64,000 nt of DNA, from assembly GCA_020636895.1 (NCBI GenBank), contig JACJWZ010000001.1:1293501-1357500 (forward strand), given 5' to 3'. Origin of the DNA: Thermoleophilales bacterium. GTDB lineage: Bacteria; Actinomycetota; Thermoleophilia; Solirubrobacterales; 70-9. Numbering within the stretch: position 1 is the first letter of the stretch; each line of letters begins with the position of its first letter. The notes beneath the pieces are model-generated. The model did no database searches. It saw only the letters and a list, made by a program, of their open reading frames with translations, and had not been told where the DNA came from. Shown here piece by piece: positions 34,335-42,342 of this stretch. The position numbers and the translations under genes were made by a program.

Positions 34335-35426
34335 TCAGAGCAGACCGCGCAGCGTCTCGACGAACCGCAGGTTCTCCGCCGGGGTGCCGTAGCTGACGCG
34401 GATGTGGCCGGGTCCGCCGAGTGGAGTGCCGGCGCGGACGATCACGCCGGCGCGGCCGAGGCCCTCGACGACCTCGGCCTCGTCCCGATCGCCGAGGTCG
34501 ATCCAGGAGAAGTTCGTCTGCGAGTCAGGCGTCTCCAGGCCCATCCCACGCACCTCCTCCTCTACCTCGACGCGCTCGATGATCGTCCGCTCCACCCGCT
34601 CGGCGACATCGTCGGCGTGAAGGATCGCCTCCGCCCCGGCCGCCTGCGAGAGCAGGTTGACGCTGAAGGGCTGGCGTACCGCATCGACCGCGGCGCGGAA
34701 CTTCGCCGAGCCCAGCGCGTAGCCGCATCGCAGGCCCGCGAGGCCGTAGACCTTGGAGAAGGTGCGGAGCAGGACCAGGTTCGGGAACTTCGGAAGCAGG
34801 TCGACCGTGGTGTCGGGGTCGTCGAGCGTCTGCATCTCGATGTAGGCCTCGTCGAGGATCACCGTGACGTGGTCGGGGACGCGCTCGAGGAACGCTTCGA
34901 TCTCCGCGGCCGGCAGCGCGGTGCCGGTCGGGTTGTTGGGGTTGCAGACGATCACGAGCTGCGTCGCAACCGTGATCTCGGTCAGCATCGCCTCGAGGTC
35001 GTGCTCGTAGCGGTCGTTCAGCGGCACGCGGATCTCGCGGGCGCCGGAGAGCGGCGCGAGCTGCGGGTACATCGAGAAGGAGGGCCACGCGTAGACGAGC
35101 TCGGCCCCGGGCTCGCACAGCGCCAGCGAGGCGGCGAGGAGGATCTCGCAGGAGCCGTTGGAGACGGCGATGCCGCCCGGTTCGACCTCGAAGCGGTCAG
35201 CGAGCCGCCGCCGCAGCAACGCTGCGTACTGGTCCGGGTAGCGGTTCGCCGAGGCCGCGGCCTTGGTGACCGCCTCGAGCACCTTCGGGTGCGGACCCCA
35301 GGGCGACTCGTTGGAGGCGAGCTTGATCACGTCGGAGGCCTCGTAGGTGCGGCGCGCGCGCTCGAGGTCCATGCCGCCCTCGTAGTGAGGGAGGGCGTCG
35401 AGCTTCGATGAGAACCGGACGGTCAC
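34335..35426 (-). CDS. Class I/II aminotransferase of the HisC family, probably aromatic
   Basis: A 363-residue PLP aminotransferase. Landmarks: KLASNESPWGPHP, the NPNNPTG cofactor loop (IVCNPNNPTGTALP), ILDEAYIEM, the PLP lysine in RTFSKVYGLAGLRCGYA, and the C-terminal HIRVSYGT. The fold is that of histidinol-phosphate aminotransferase, but the neighbours (aroH, aroF, tyrA, aroA) suggest phenylalanine/tyrosine transamination. Dual HisC/aromatic activity is also possible. GTG start, 10 bases after aroH. Confidence 0.88.
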   Translation of the reverse strand: MTVRFSSKLDALPHYEGGMDLERARRTYEASDVIKLASNESPWGPHPKVLEAVTKAAASANRYPDQYAALLRRRLADRFEVEPGGIAVSNGSCEILLAASLALCEPGAELVYAWPSFSMYPQLAPLSGAREIRVPLNDRYEHDLEAMLTEITVATQLVIVCNPNNPTGTALPAAEIEAFLERVPDHVTVILDEAYIEMQTLDDPDTTVDLLPKFPNLVLLRTFSKVYGLAGLRCGYALGSAKFRAAVDAVRQPFSVNLLSQAAGAEAILHADDVAERVERTIIERVEVEEEVRGMGLETPDSQTNFSWIDLGDRDEAEVVEGLGRAGVIVRAGTPLGGPGHIRVSYGTPAENLRFVETLRGLL

Positions 35427-35436
35427 GGGATCTCCA

Positions 35437-35814
35437 TCACTGCGCGGACGCGAGGTCGGAGCGCAGCGCGGCCGCCCCGCCGAGGTAGGTGTGCGCGGGC
35501 TTGTGATCGGCCGGTGCGTAGTAGTGGACCATCGCCCGGATCACGCGCGGCATCGAGCCCGGAACGTCCATCTCGCGGGTGCAGAGCAGCGGCACGTCGT
35601 TGAGGCCGAGCGCGCGGGCGGCAACGGCGGGGAACTCCGCGTCGAGGTCGTCGGTGCAGGTGAGCAGGCACGAGATCATCACCTCGGGGGTGAGGTCGTT
35701 GCGGGCGATCATCTCCCGCAGGAGCTCGTCGGTGGAGGCGAGGATCGACTCGCGATCGTTGCGCTCGGCCTGCACCGCGCCGCGCAGCGCGAAGACGCGC
35801 TCGCCCGCGCTCAT
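35437..35814 (-). CDS. aroH: Chorismate mutase, AroH class
   Basis: Converts chorismate to prephenate. 125 residues: FALRGAVQAERNDRESIL with the active-site Arg near the N-terminus, then VMISCLLTCTDDLDAEFPAVAARALG and VHYYAPADHKPAHTYLGGA. This is the small trimeric AroH fold rather than the helical AroQ type. ATG start overlaps the rluB stop by four bases; hisC follows. Confidence 0.93.
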   Translation of the reverse strand: MSAGERVFALRGAVQAERNDRESILASTDELLREMIARNDLTPEVMISCLLTCTDDLDAEFPAVAARALGLNDVPLLCTREMDVPGSMPRVIRAMVHYYAPADHKPAHTYLGGAAALRSDLASAQ

Positions 35815-36533
35815 CGGGTTCCCTTGCCGCGCTCGTCCATCGACCCGGCATCCTTCCAGAGCCGCTTCACCTCCGAGCGGCTGAGCCTGCGCGAGCCGCC
35901 GAGCGGGAGGTCGCCGAGCTCGAGCGACGCGAAGCGGACCCGGCGCAGCGAGACGACCTCGTTGCCGATCTTCTTCACCATCCGCCGAATCTGACGGTTG
36001 CGACCCTCGCGGATCGTGATCTCGATGTCGGCCCTGCCCCGCAAGGCCACCTCGGCGGGAGCGGTCTGCCCGTCGTCGAGCTTGACCCCTTCGGCGAGCC
36101 GCCGCAGATCCCGGGGCGACGGCGGTCTGCGCAGCCGCGCGAGGTAGGTCTTCGGGATCCCGTAGCGGGGATGGGTGAGCCGGTTGGCGAGCTCACCGTC
36201 GTTCGTGAGCAGGATCAGGCCCGTCGAGTCGGCGTCGAGGCGGCCGACCGGGTAGAGGCGCCGCTCGGAGTCGACGAGCGCCGTCACCGGACGGCGGCGG
36301 CCCGGCTCGCGCGCCGTCGAGGTGACGTCGAGCGGCTTATTGACGGCCCAGACCTCATGCGGCTCGGGCAGCACCGGGGTGCCGTTGACGGCTACGCCGC
36401 TGCTCGCATCGACGTCGCGCGCGGGATCGATGACGCGCTCGCCGCCGACCGTGACGACGCCGTGTGAGATCAGCGTCTCGGCACCGCGGCGCGAGGCGAC
36501 GCCGCAGTGGGCCAGGTACTTGGCGAGGCGCAT
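35811..36533 (-). CDS. rluB: Pseudouridine synthase RluB/RsuA family
   Basis: A 240-residue rRNA pseudouridine synthase. N-terminal S4 RNA-binding domain (MRLAKYLAHCGVASRRGAET, about 1-60), then the catalytic GRLDADSTGLILLTND with its aspartate, and RNRQIRRMVKKIGNEVVSLRR. In actinobacteria the gene after scpB is usually this one and is thought to modify 23S rRNA. ATG at 36533. Exact target uridine is not readable from sequence. Confidence 0.92.
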   Translation of the reverse strand: MRLAKYLAHCGVASRRGAETLISHGVVTVGGERVIDPARDVDASSGVAVNGTPVLPEPHEVWAVNKPLDVTSTAREPGRRRPVTALVDSERRLYPVGRLDADSTGLILLTNDGELANRLTHPRYGIPKTYLARLRRPPSPRDLRRLAEGVKLDDGQTAPAEVALRGRADIEITIREGRNRQIRRMVKKIGNEVVSLRRVRFASLELGDLPLGGSRRLSRSEVKRLWKDAGSMDERGKGTR

Positions 36534-36544
36534 GCGGTGGGACG

Positions 36545-36925
36545 CTACGGGGCGCGCTCGACCGCGTGCCCGGCGGCCTCGAGAGCCGCGCTCGCCGCGT
36601 CGAGCCGGCGAGCGGGCACGAGCACGTAGTCGGTGTCGTACGTGGACACCGCGAAGATCGGCACCTCGGCCGCGGCGAGCGGCTCGAGCAGCTTCACGAG
36701 CACGCCGGTCAGGGCCAGGTCGAGCGTCCCGCTGACGCGCAGCGCGAGCCATCCCGCCGACGCCTCGACGCCGGCGGGGACCGCCGATGCGGTGCAGACG
36801 ACGGTCAGCTCCTCGGCCGTACGGACGGTGGCGAGGAGCTCACCGCCCTCAGCCCATTCCGGCACCTCGTCTTCAGGCCCCAGCCTGCACAGCGCCAGCT
36901 CGCCGGCGAGGACCTCCAGGCGCAC
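36545..36925 (-). CDS. ACT-domain protein (CASTOR/ACT_7-like), function unknown
   Basis: A 126-residue stand-alone ACT-domain protein. The C-terminal half, DLALTGVLVKLLEPLAAAEVPIFAVSTYDTDYVLV, is the ligand-sensing ACT fold; the N-terminal half looks like a degenerate second one (LATVRTAEELTVVC). Such proteins often bind amino acids. GTG start. Inserted between scpB and rluB, genes otherwise usually adjacent, and upstream of the aromatic genes, so an amino acid-sensing role is possible. Confidence 0.7.
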   Translation of the reverse strand: MRLEVLAGELALCRLGPEDEVPEWAEGGELLATVRTAEELTVVCTASAVPAGVEASAGWLALRVSGTLDLALTGVLVKLLEPLAAAEVPIFAVSTYDTDYVLVPARRLDAASAALEAAGHAVERAP

Positions 36926-36930
36926 GGCTC

Positions 36931-37527
36931 TCAGCCGGCGGCGCGCTGCTCGCCCGCCTTGAGCAGGCGCTCGCGCAGCTCGGCGGCGTCCTCCGGCGTC
37001 GGGTCGAACTTCGCCGGGTCGGGAAGGGCGTCGAGGCCGGTGAGTCCGAAGAGGCGCTCGAACAGCTCCGTCGTCCGATAGATGACGGCCCCGAAGCGCG
37101 AGCGCCCCGACTCCTCGATCAACCCGCGCTCGGCGAGCGTCTGCACCGCCGACTCAGAGCTGACGCCGCGGATGCGGGCGATCTCCGGCCGCGAGACCGG
37201 CTGCAGGTAGGCGACGATCGCGAGCGTCTCCGCCTGCGCCGGGGTGAGCGGCGGCGTCTTCGGCCGCGCCAGCAGGCGCCGCGCGGGCAGCTCGGCTGCC
37301 GGGTCGGTCGCGAGCGCGTAGCCGCCGCCGATCTCCCGCAGGACGATCCCCCGGCGGCCGGGCGCGAGCTCCTCGGCGAGCAGGTCGAGCGCGTTGCGAA
37401 CCTGGACCTCGCTCGCCTCGCAGGCCTCGACGAGCTCGCCGACCGGCACCGGGTCCGGCGAGAGGAACAGGAGCGCCTCGATCACCCGGGCGAGGGCGGT
37501 GGCCGAGGAATCGGCGGAAGGGCTCAT
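36931..37527 (-). CDS. scpB: Segregation and condensation protein B
   Basis: A 198-residue winged-helix protein that binds ScpA and SMC in the condensin complex. Motifs: VIEALLFLSPDPVPVGEL, TPAQAETLAIVAYLQPVSRPEI and RGVSSESAVQTLAERGLIEE. ATG overlaps the scpA stop by four bases. Its C-terminal tail, DALPDPAKFDPTPEDAAELRERL, is usual for actinobacterial ScpB. Confidence 0.95.
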   Translation of the reverse strand: MSPSADSSATALARVIEALLFLSPDPVPVGELVEACEASEVQVRNALDLLAEELAPGRRGIVLREIGGGYALATDPAAELPARRLLARPKTPPLTPAQAETLAIVAYLQPVSRPEIARIRGVSSESAVQTLAERGLIEESGRSRFGAVIYRTTELFERLFGLTGLDALPDPAKFDPTPEDAAELRERLLKAGEQRAAG

Positions 37528-38276
37528 GCCGGCACCCCGCTCCCGGCGCTCGGGCCCCTCGCGATCTCGATCGCGCCGAAGGTCTCCCGCTGCGTCCACG
37601 TCGCCTCTCCCTTCTTGTACATCTCCAGCAGGGCGAAGATGGTCACCGCCTGGGTGAGCCGATCCTCGGTCCCGAACGCCTCGTCGAAGTCGATCCTCCC
37701 GCGCGCGGACCCGGCGAGCAGGTCGCGGAGCACACCGAGGCGCTTCTCGAGCGAGACGGTCGGGCGGATGTGGCTGACGTCGGGGACCGCCGGGGTGCTG
37801 AGCAGGTCGCCGAGCGCGACGCCGAGGCGATCGGGGTCGTAGGCCTGCCGGGAGGCCTCGAGCGAGACCCGGCGCAGCTCCAGCGGCAGCGGCGCGGAGC
37901 GGTAGAGGTAGCCGCGCTCGGCCTCGAAGCGGCGGCTGAGCTCGGCACCGGCATCGCGGTAGCGGCGGTACTCGAGCATCCGTGCGAGGAGTTCGTCGGC
38001 GGCCTCCTCGGGCCCGAGGTCGAGCTCCGGCTCCTCCGCGGCGGGGAGCATCAGCCGCGACTTGAGCTCGAGCAACGCGGCGATCAGCACCAGGAACTCG
38101 GTCGCCGCCTCGAGCTCGAGCTCGCCGGTCTCCTCGAGGCGCTCGATGTAGGCGACGACGACCTCCCCGAGTGGTACCTCGAGCAGGCTGATCTCCTCGC
38201 GCAGGACGATCGCGAGCAGCAGGTCGAAGGGACCCGCGAAGACGTCGAGGTCGAGCTCGAGGTCGGCCGTACGCAC
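37524..38276 (-). CDS. scpA: Segregation and condensation protein A
   Basis: The 250-residue kleisin that bridges SMC heads. N-terminal DVFAGPFDLLLAIVLREEISLLEVPLG-type signature, then EAATEFLVLIAALLELKSRLMLP, and a C-terminal winged-helix with FALLEMYKKGEATW. GTG start. First gene of the scpA-scpB-ACT-rluB-aroH-hisC run. SMC itself is at the left edge of the window, far from this pair. Confidence 0.95.
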   Translation of the reverse strand: MRTADLELDLDVFAGPFDLLLAIVLREEISLLEVPLGEVVVAYIERLEETGELELEAATEFLVLIAALLELKSRLMLPAAEEPELDLGPEEAADELLARMLEYRRYRDAGAELSRRFEAERGYLYRSAPLPLELRRVSLEASRQAYDPDRLGVALGDLLSTPAVPDVSHIRPTVSLEKRLGVLRDLLAGSARGRIDFDEAFGTEDRLTQAVTIFALLEMYKKGEATWTQRETFGAIEIARGPSAGSGVPA

Positions 38277-38383
38277 GGGGACAGAGTAGGCGCCGCCACG
38301 GTCGCTGCGGCGCGGGAAGCCGCATTCTGCGGCGCGCGGCGTGGCGCCGGGCTCGAATTGCGGGGCGGGCGGGTGCCTCGGGC

Positions 38384-39415
38384 TCAGCGCGGCTCAGCGA
38401 CGCCCATCGCCTCGCGCACGTCGGCGAGGACCGGGGCGCAGATCTCGCGAGCGGCGCCTGCGCCCGCCGCGAGGGCGCGCTCTAGCTCGGCCTCGTCCTC
38501 GCGGAGACCGGCGTAACGCTCCCTCACCGGGGCGAGATACTCGGCGACGGCGTCGCCCACAGCCATCTTGAAGTCGCCGTAGCCGGCGCCCTCGAATTCG
38601 GCCTCGATCGACTCGGGGGTGCGGCCCCCGACGACGGCGAGGACGTCGATCAGGTTCGCGATCCCCTCCTTGCCCGAGCCGCGCCTCACCTCGCGCCCGG
38701 AGTCGGTGACGGCGCTGCGGAACTTCTTGCGGATCGCGTCGGGCTCGTCGAGGACGTAGACGCGGCCGGCGTCGCCGCCGCTGGTCGTCGACATCTTCGA
38801 GAACGGATCCTGCAGGTCCATGATCCGGGCGCCGACCTCGGGGATGCGCCCCTCCGGCACGACGAGCACATCGGGAGGCCCGAAGCGCTCGTTGAAGCGG
38901 CGCGCGACCTCCCGCATGAGCTCGATGTGTTGGCGCTGGTCGTCGCCGACCGGGACGACGTTGGCGCGATAGGCGAGCACGTCGGCGGCCATCAGCACCG
39001 GGTAGCTGAAGAGCCCCGCCGAGACGAAGCCGCCCGTTCCCGCCTCGATCTGCTCGCGCTTGACCTTCCACTGGTGCATCCGGTTGAGGTCGCCCCAGGC
39101 GGTGACGCCGCTGAGCAGCCAACTCAGCTCAGCGTGCTCACGGACATCCCCCTGGCGGAAGAGGACGCAGCGCTCCGGGTCGAGGCCGGCGGCCAGCAGG
39201 ATCGCGACCGTGTCGTGAACGCGCTCGCGCAGCTTGGCGGGGTCGTAGTCGACGGTGGTCGCGTGCAGATCGACGATGCAGAAGATCGCGTCGCCGGGGG
39301 CCGCGGCCGTCTCCTGCCCGGCGACGTACTGGCGGATTGCGCCGATGTAGTTGCCGAGGTGCTTGCGGCCGGTCGGCTGGATGCCGCTGAAGATCCTCTC
39401 GGTGGTCGCGCTCAC
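38384..39415 (-). CDS. trpS: Tryptophanyl-tRNA synthetase
   Basis: Class I synthetase, 343 residues: FSGIQPTGRKHLGNYIGAIR contains the HIGH-type motif (HLGN), then FSYPVLMAADVLAYRA, VGDDQRQHIELMRE, and the KMSKS-type loop SKMSTTSGG, where Lys-Ser are replaced by Thr-Thr. GTG start with TACATT (39424-39429) ending 8 bases upstream, a leaderless pattern. No T-box fits in the 48-base gap upstream. Confidence 0.94.
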   Translation of the reverse strand: MSATTERIFSGIQPTGRKHLGNYIGAIRQYVAGQETAAAPGDAIFCIVDLHATTVDYDPAKLRERVHDTVAILLAAGLDPERCVLFRQGDVREHAELSWLLSGVTAWGDLNRMHQWKVKREQIEAGTGGFVSAGLFSYPVLMAADVLAYRANVVPVGDDQRQHIELMREVARRFNERFGPPDVLVVPEGRIPEVGARIMDLQDPFSKMSTTSGGDAGRVYVLDEPDAIRKKFRSAVTDSGREVRRGSGKEGIANLIDVLAVVGGRTPESIEAEFEGAGYGDFKMAVGDAVAEYLAPVRERYAGLREDEAELERALAAGAGAAREICAPVLADVREAMGVAEPR

Positions 39416-39464
39416 GGGCGGGGAATGTACCCGCCGCCCGTCGCGCTCCCTTTTCGGCGTGCCC

Positions 39465-40136
39465 TCAGAGCGAGAGCGAGTGCAGTTCGGCGGCCTTCTC
39501 GTCCTCCGCCTTGAGCGCCGACATCACCAGTTCGACGAGCTCCGGCGGCGCCTTCTCGAGCGAGCCGGTGTCGTGCGGCGGCTCTGGGTCGTACTCGATG
39601 CCGAGCTGGATCGCTTGGGCCATCAGCTCGGCGCCGGTGAGCCGTTCGACCAGCGTCAGCGCCATGTCGATCCCTGAGGAGACGCCGGCGGCGGTGATGA
39701 CCTTGCCGCGCTCGACGACCCGCTTGGCGATCGGGACGGCGCCGAGCTCGGCCAGCGCCTCGCGCGCGGCCCAGTGCGTCGTCGCTTCGACCCCGTCCAG
39801 GATCCCCGCCTCCGCCAGCATCAGCGATCCGGTGCAGACGGATGTCGTCCATTGCGTGCCGGGGTGCACGTCCGCGATCCAGCGGATGTACGGGTCGCCT
39901 TGCTCGAGGTGGTTGCGGGTGCCGACCCCGCCGGGCACGACGATCACGTCCGGCCGCTCGACCTCGGCGAGCGCCCGGTCGGCCATCACCCCGAGGACGC
40001 CGCTCTCGGTGCGCTTCTCGCCGGGCTCGGCGGCGCAGATCACGACCTCGGCGCCGGGGAGGCGCGAGAGCACGTCGTAGGGGCCGATCGCGTCGAGCGC
40101 GGTGAAGCCGTTGAAGATGGGTATCGCGATCTGCAT
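39465..40136 (-). CDS. DJ-1/PfpI family protein (isonitrile hydratase-like)
   Basis: A 223-residue class I glutamine amidotransferase-like protein. It begins MQIAIPIFNGFTALDAIGPYDVL, has VIVVPGGVGTRNHL, and the nucleophile elbow SVCTGSLMLAEAGILDG with Cys. Members include isonitrile hydratase, but substrate is not predictable. ATG at 40136. It lies 31 bases after, and is clearly paralogous to, the sensor half of the AraC-type regulator next to it. Confidence 0.8.
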   Translation of the reverse strand: MQIAIPIFNGFTALDAIGPYDVLSRLPGAEVVICAAEPGEKRTESGVLGVMADRALAEVERPDVIVVPGGVGTRNHLEQGDPYIRWIADVHPGTQWTTSVCTGSLMLAEAGILDGVEATTHWAAREALAELGAVPIAKRVVERGKVITAAGVSSGIDMALTLVERLTGAELMAQAIQLGIEYDPEPPHDTGSLEKAPPELVELVMSALKAEDEKAAELHSLSL

Positions 40137-40167
40137 GGTCTGCTCCTCGGGTCGTGGGGCGGTCTGT

Positions 40168-41166
40168 TCAGGCGGGAAGCGGGGTTCGGAAGCGGGCGCG
40201 GTAGTCACGCGGGCTGACACCGAGGCGCCGGTGGAAGGCGCGGCGCATGACCTCGGCACTGGCGAATCCGCAGCGCGAGGCGACGCTCTCGAGGGAGCCG
40301 CCGTCGCTCTCGAGCAGGGCGCGCGCCTGCTCGATGCGGACGCGCTCCACGTACTCGGCGGGGGTCGTCCCGAGCTCGCGGGTGAAGACGCGGCTGCACT
40401 GCCGCTCGGAGAGATGCAGGCGGCCGGCGAGAGCGCCGACGCTGAGGTCCCCCTCGGGATGCTCAGCGATCCACGCTTGCAGCTCGCGCAGCGGCGCATC
40501 CTCGGCCGTGCCGCGCTCGAGCTGCACGGAGAACTGCGACTGGCCGCCGGGCCTGCGCGCGTAGACGACGAGCATGCGGGCGGTCTGCAGCGCCACCTCG
40601 GCCCCGTGGTCCTCCTCGGCCAGCGCGAGCGCGAGGTCCATGCCCGCGGTCACGCCCGCCGAGGTCGATACCGCCCCCTCGCGAATGAAGATCGGGTCGG
40701 GGTCCACACGGACCTCGGGGTGGAGCTCCGCGAGCGTCGCGGCATGAGCCCAGTGGGTGGTCGCGCGGAGCCCGTCAAGCAGCCCGGCTTCGGCGAGCAG
40801 GAAGGCGCCGCTGCAGACCGAGGCGGTGCGCCGGGCGGTCCCGGCGAGGCGCTGGATGCCACCGACGAGCCGCTCGTCCGCGGCCGCGGCGCGGACGCCG
40901 ATCCCGCCGGCGACGATCAGCGTGTCGAGGCTCTCGACCTCGCCGATCGCGGCGTCCGCCCGGAAGCTGAGCCCGCTCGAGCTGCGGACGTCCTCGCCGT
41001 CGGCGGTGATGCAGAGAAGCGCTGGGACGTCACCGGCGTAGAGGCCCGCCGTGTGCAGCACCTCCCAGGGCCCGGTGACATCGAGCGCCTCGACGCCATC
41101 GAAGGCGACGAAGCCGATGCGCGGGCGCGCGGGACGTGATCGCGGCGAGATGGGCGAGTCGGTCAT
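40168..41166 (-). CDS. GlxA-type transcription regulator (GATase1 plus AraC HTH)
   Basis: 332 residues: an N-terminal DJ-1/PfpI domain (about 15-200) with LDTLIVAGGIGVR and SVCSGAFLLAEAGLLDGLRA, followed by an AraC double helix-turn-helix (about 225-325; LSVGALAGRLHLSERQCSRVF and VASRCGFASAEVMRRAFHR). Probably controls itself and the adjacent DJ-1/PfpI gene. ATG at 41166; a 50-base palindromic element begins 70 bases upstream. Confidence 0.9.
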   Translation of the reverse strand: MTDSPISPRSRPARPRIGFVAFDGVEALDVTGPWEVLHTAGLYAGDVPALLCITADGEDVRSSSGLSFRADAAIGEVESLDTLIVAGGIGVRAAAADERLVGGIQRLAGTARRTASVCSGAFLLAEAGLLDGLRATTHWAHAATLAELHPEVRVDPDPIFIREGAVSTSAGVTAGMDLALALAEEDHGAEVALQTARMLVVYARRPGGQSQFSVQLERGTAEDAPLRELQAWIAEHPEGDLSVGALAGRLHLSERQCSRVFTRELGTTPAEYVERVRIEQARALLESDGGSLESVASRCGFASAEVMRRAFHRRLGVSPRDYRARFRTPLPA

Positions 41167-41236
41167 GCGCCGATGATCGGCCGTGGCGCAGCGTCCGTCA
41201 AGTCACATATCCCACGATTTCCGTCACCTCCGCCCA

Positions 41237-41286
41237 TCGAACGTCGATTTGCACCCCCTATAGGCATACGCGGTCGACGTTCGGCG
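41237..41286 (+). repeat. 50-base palindromic element, copy 4
   Basis: The best-preserved copy: perfect arms CGAACGTCGA and TCGACGTTCG, with ATTT, GCACCCCCTATAGG in the core and terminal GCG. It lies in the 240-base interval between the divergent AraC-type regulator and the DUF167 gene, 70 bases from the regulator ATG. Nothing else recognisable was seen in that interval. Confidence 0.88.
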
Positions 41287-41406
41287 AGATGCGGGGCCCC
41301 TGGGACGCGTCGGGTAACGCGCTCTCCTCGCGGGCGGACGAATGAGGACCCTGGCGAGATTGGGCGCTCCCCCGGTCAGGGAGCGCGGAGTGGCACCATC
41401 CCGACC

Positions 41407-41682
41407 GTGGGCGAACCGCGCGCCGAGCTGGCCATCCGGGTGACCCCCCGCTCCAGCCGCGAGGGGATCGACGGGGAGCGCGACGGGCGCCTCCTCGTAC
41501 GCGTCAACGCCCCGCCGGTCGACGGGAAGGCGAACGCGGCGGTCGCCCGGGTGCTCGCGAAGGCGCTCGGGGTCCCGAAGGGACGGGTGAGCGTCGTCCG
41601 CGGCGAGCGCTCACGGGACAAGGTCGTGGCGGTCGGCGGGCTCGATGACCACGAGCTGCGCGAGCGGCTCGGGCCCGTCTGA
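41407..41682 (+). CDS. DUF167/YggU family protein
   Basis: A 91-residue protein of the YggU family, function unknown. The conserved block is LAIRVTPRSSREGI, then VNAPPVDGKANAAVARVLAKALGVPKGRVSVVRGERSRDKVV. I chose the GTG at 41407 because the domain begins a few residues later; an upstream in-frame start would run through the 50-base element. Its stop is 10 bases before the left copy of the 86-base direct repeat. Confidence 0.85.
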   Translation: MGEPRAELAIRVTPRSSREGIDGERDGRLLVRVNAPPVDGKANAAVARVLAKALGVPKGRVSVVRGERSRDKVVAVGGLDDHELRERLGPV

Positions 41683-41692
41683 GCTCCCGAGC

Positions 41693-41778
41693 GCAAGATC
41701 GCGTTCGCGGGCGCGCTTGCGGGCGGACCTCGCGGGGTATCGTCGAAACACTGACTTCATGCCGCGCGCGATCTGGAC
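41693..41778 (+). repeat. Left 86-base direct repeat: remnant of the ku promoter and start
   Basis: Matches 49210-49295 at 84 of 86 positions (differences at the G/T in CGCGGGGTAT/CGCTGGGTAT and the G/C in ATGCCGCGC/ATGCCCCGC). The copy includes GGGTAT, the ku ATG and six more codons (MPRAIWT). One extra base after GGAC shifts the frame and homology fades within about 6 bases. With the right copy it brackets the whole hydrogenase-like cassette. Confidence 0.92.
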
Positions 41779-41876
41779 GAGGCTGAGCGCGGCGGGCCGG
41801 CGGCGGGCGCGGCGGGCGCCGCTGAGCGCGGCGGCACTCGGTCGGTCGCGGCTCGGTGGCCTTGCGCGGAGGGTCC
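41779..41876. other. GC-rich gap between the ku remnant and the hydrogenase small subunit gene
   Basis: Almost pure G and C, with a direct repeat of GCTGAGCGCGGCGG at 41782-41795 and 41821-41834. No gene seen. It is probably the junction between the inserted cassette and the ku remnant. Confidence 0.4.
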
Positions 41877-42335
41877 TCAGGCCCTGCGCGCGAGGGCGTC
41901 GGCCAGGGCTTCGGTGATCTCCGCCGGCGTCGGTGGGCAGCCGGGGATACGGATGTCGACATGGAGGATCCGCTCGAGCGGGCCCGCGAGCGCCCCGCGG
42001 TCGGCGACGACACCAACGCCGAGCGGGCAATCGCCGAGGGCCGCGACCAGCCGCGGCTCCGGCATCGCCGCGTACGCCGCCCGCAACGGCTCCACCATTC
42101 GCGTGGTCACGGGGCCGGTGACGAGCAGGACGTCGGCGTGCCGCGGCGATGCGACGAGGTCTAAGCCGAGCCGCTGCAGGTCGTAGGCGGGGCCGAGGGT
42201 GGCGGTGAGCTCGTGTTCGCAGGCGTTGCAGGAGCCGCAATCGACGTGCCGCAGCGCGCACGATCCGATTGCGCCGCTCCGGTCCAGCGCCGCGGTGCGA
42301 CGCGCTCGCCGCAGTTGCTCGAGAAGGACGAACAT
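41877..42335 (-). CDS. Group 4 hydrogenase-like small subunit (NuoB/HycG type)
   Basis: A 152-residue iron-sulfur subunit homologous to complex I NuoB. Four cysteines for the proximal [4Fe-4S] cluster are seen: two in CGSCNACEHEL, one in GDCPLG and one in IPGCPPTPAEI. It resembles Rv0082 of M. tuberculosis in size and context. It would pass electrons to or from the large subunit encoded 7 bases upstream. ATG start; last gene of the cassette, whereas its mycobacterial equivalent is second. Confidence 0.82.
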   Translation of the reverse strand: MFVLLEQLRRARRTAALDRSGAIGSCALRHVDCGSCNACEHELTATLGPAYDLQRLGLDLVASPRHADVLLVTGPVTTRMVEPLRAAYAAMPEPRLVAALGDCPLGVGVVADRGALAGPLERILHVDIRIPGCPPTPAEITEALADALARRA

Positions 42336-42342
42336 CTGCGCC

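Noticed and set aside
39416..39464. T-box upstream of trpS
   Set aside because: The gap is under 50 bases and has no T-box sequence; a leaderless promoter explains it better.
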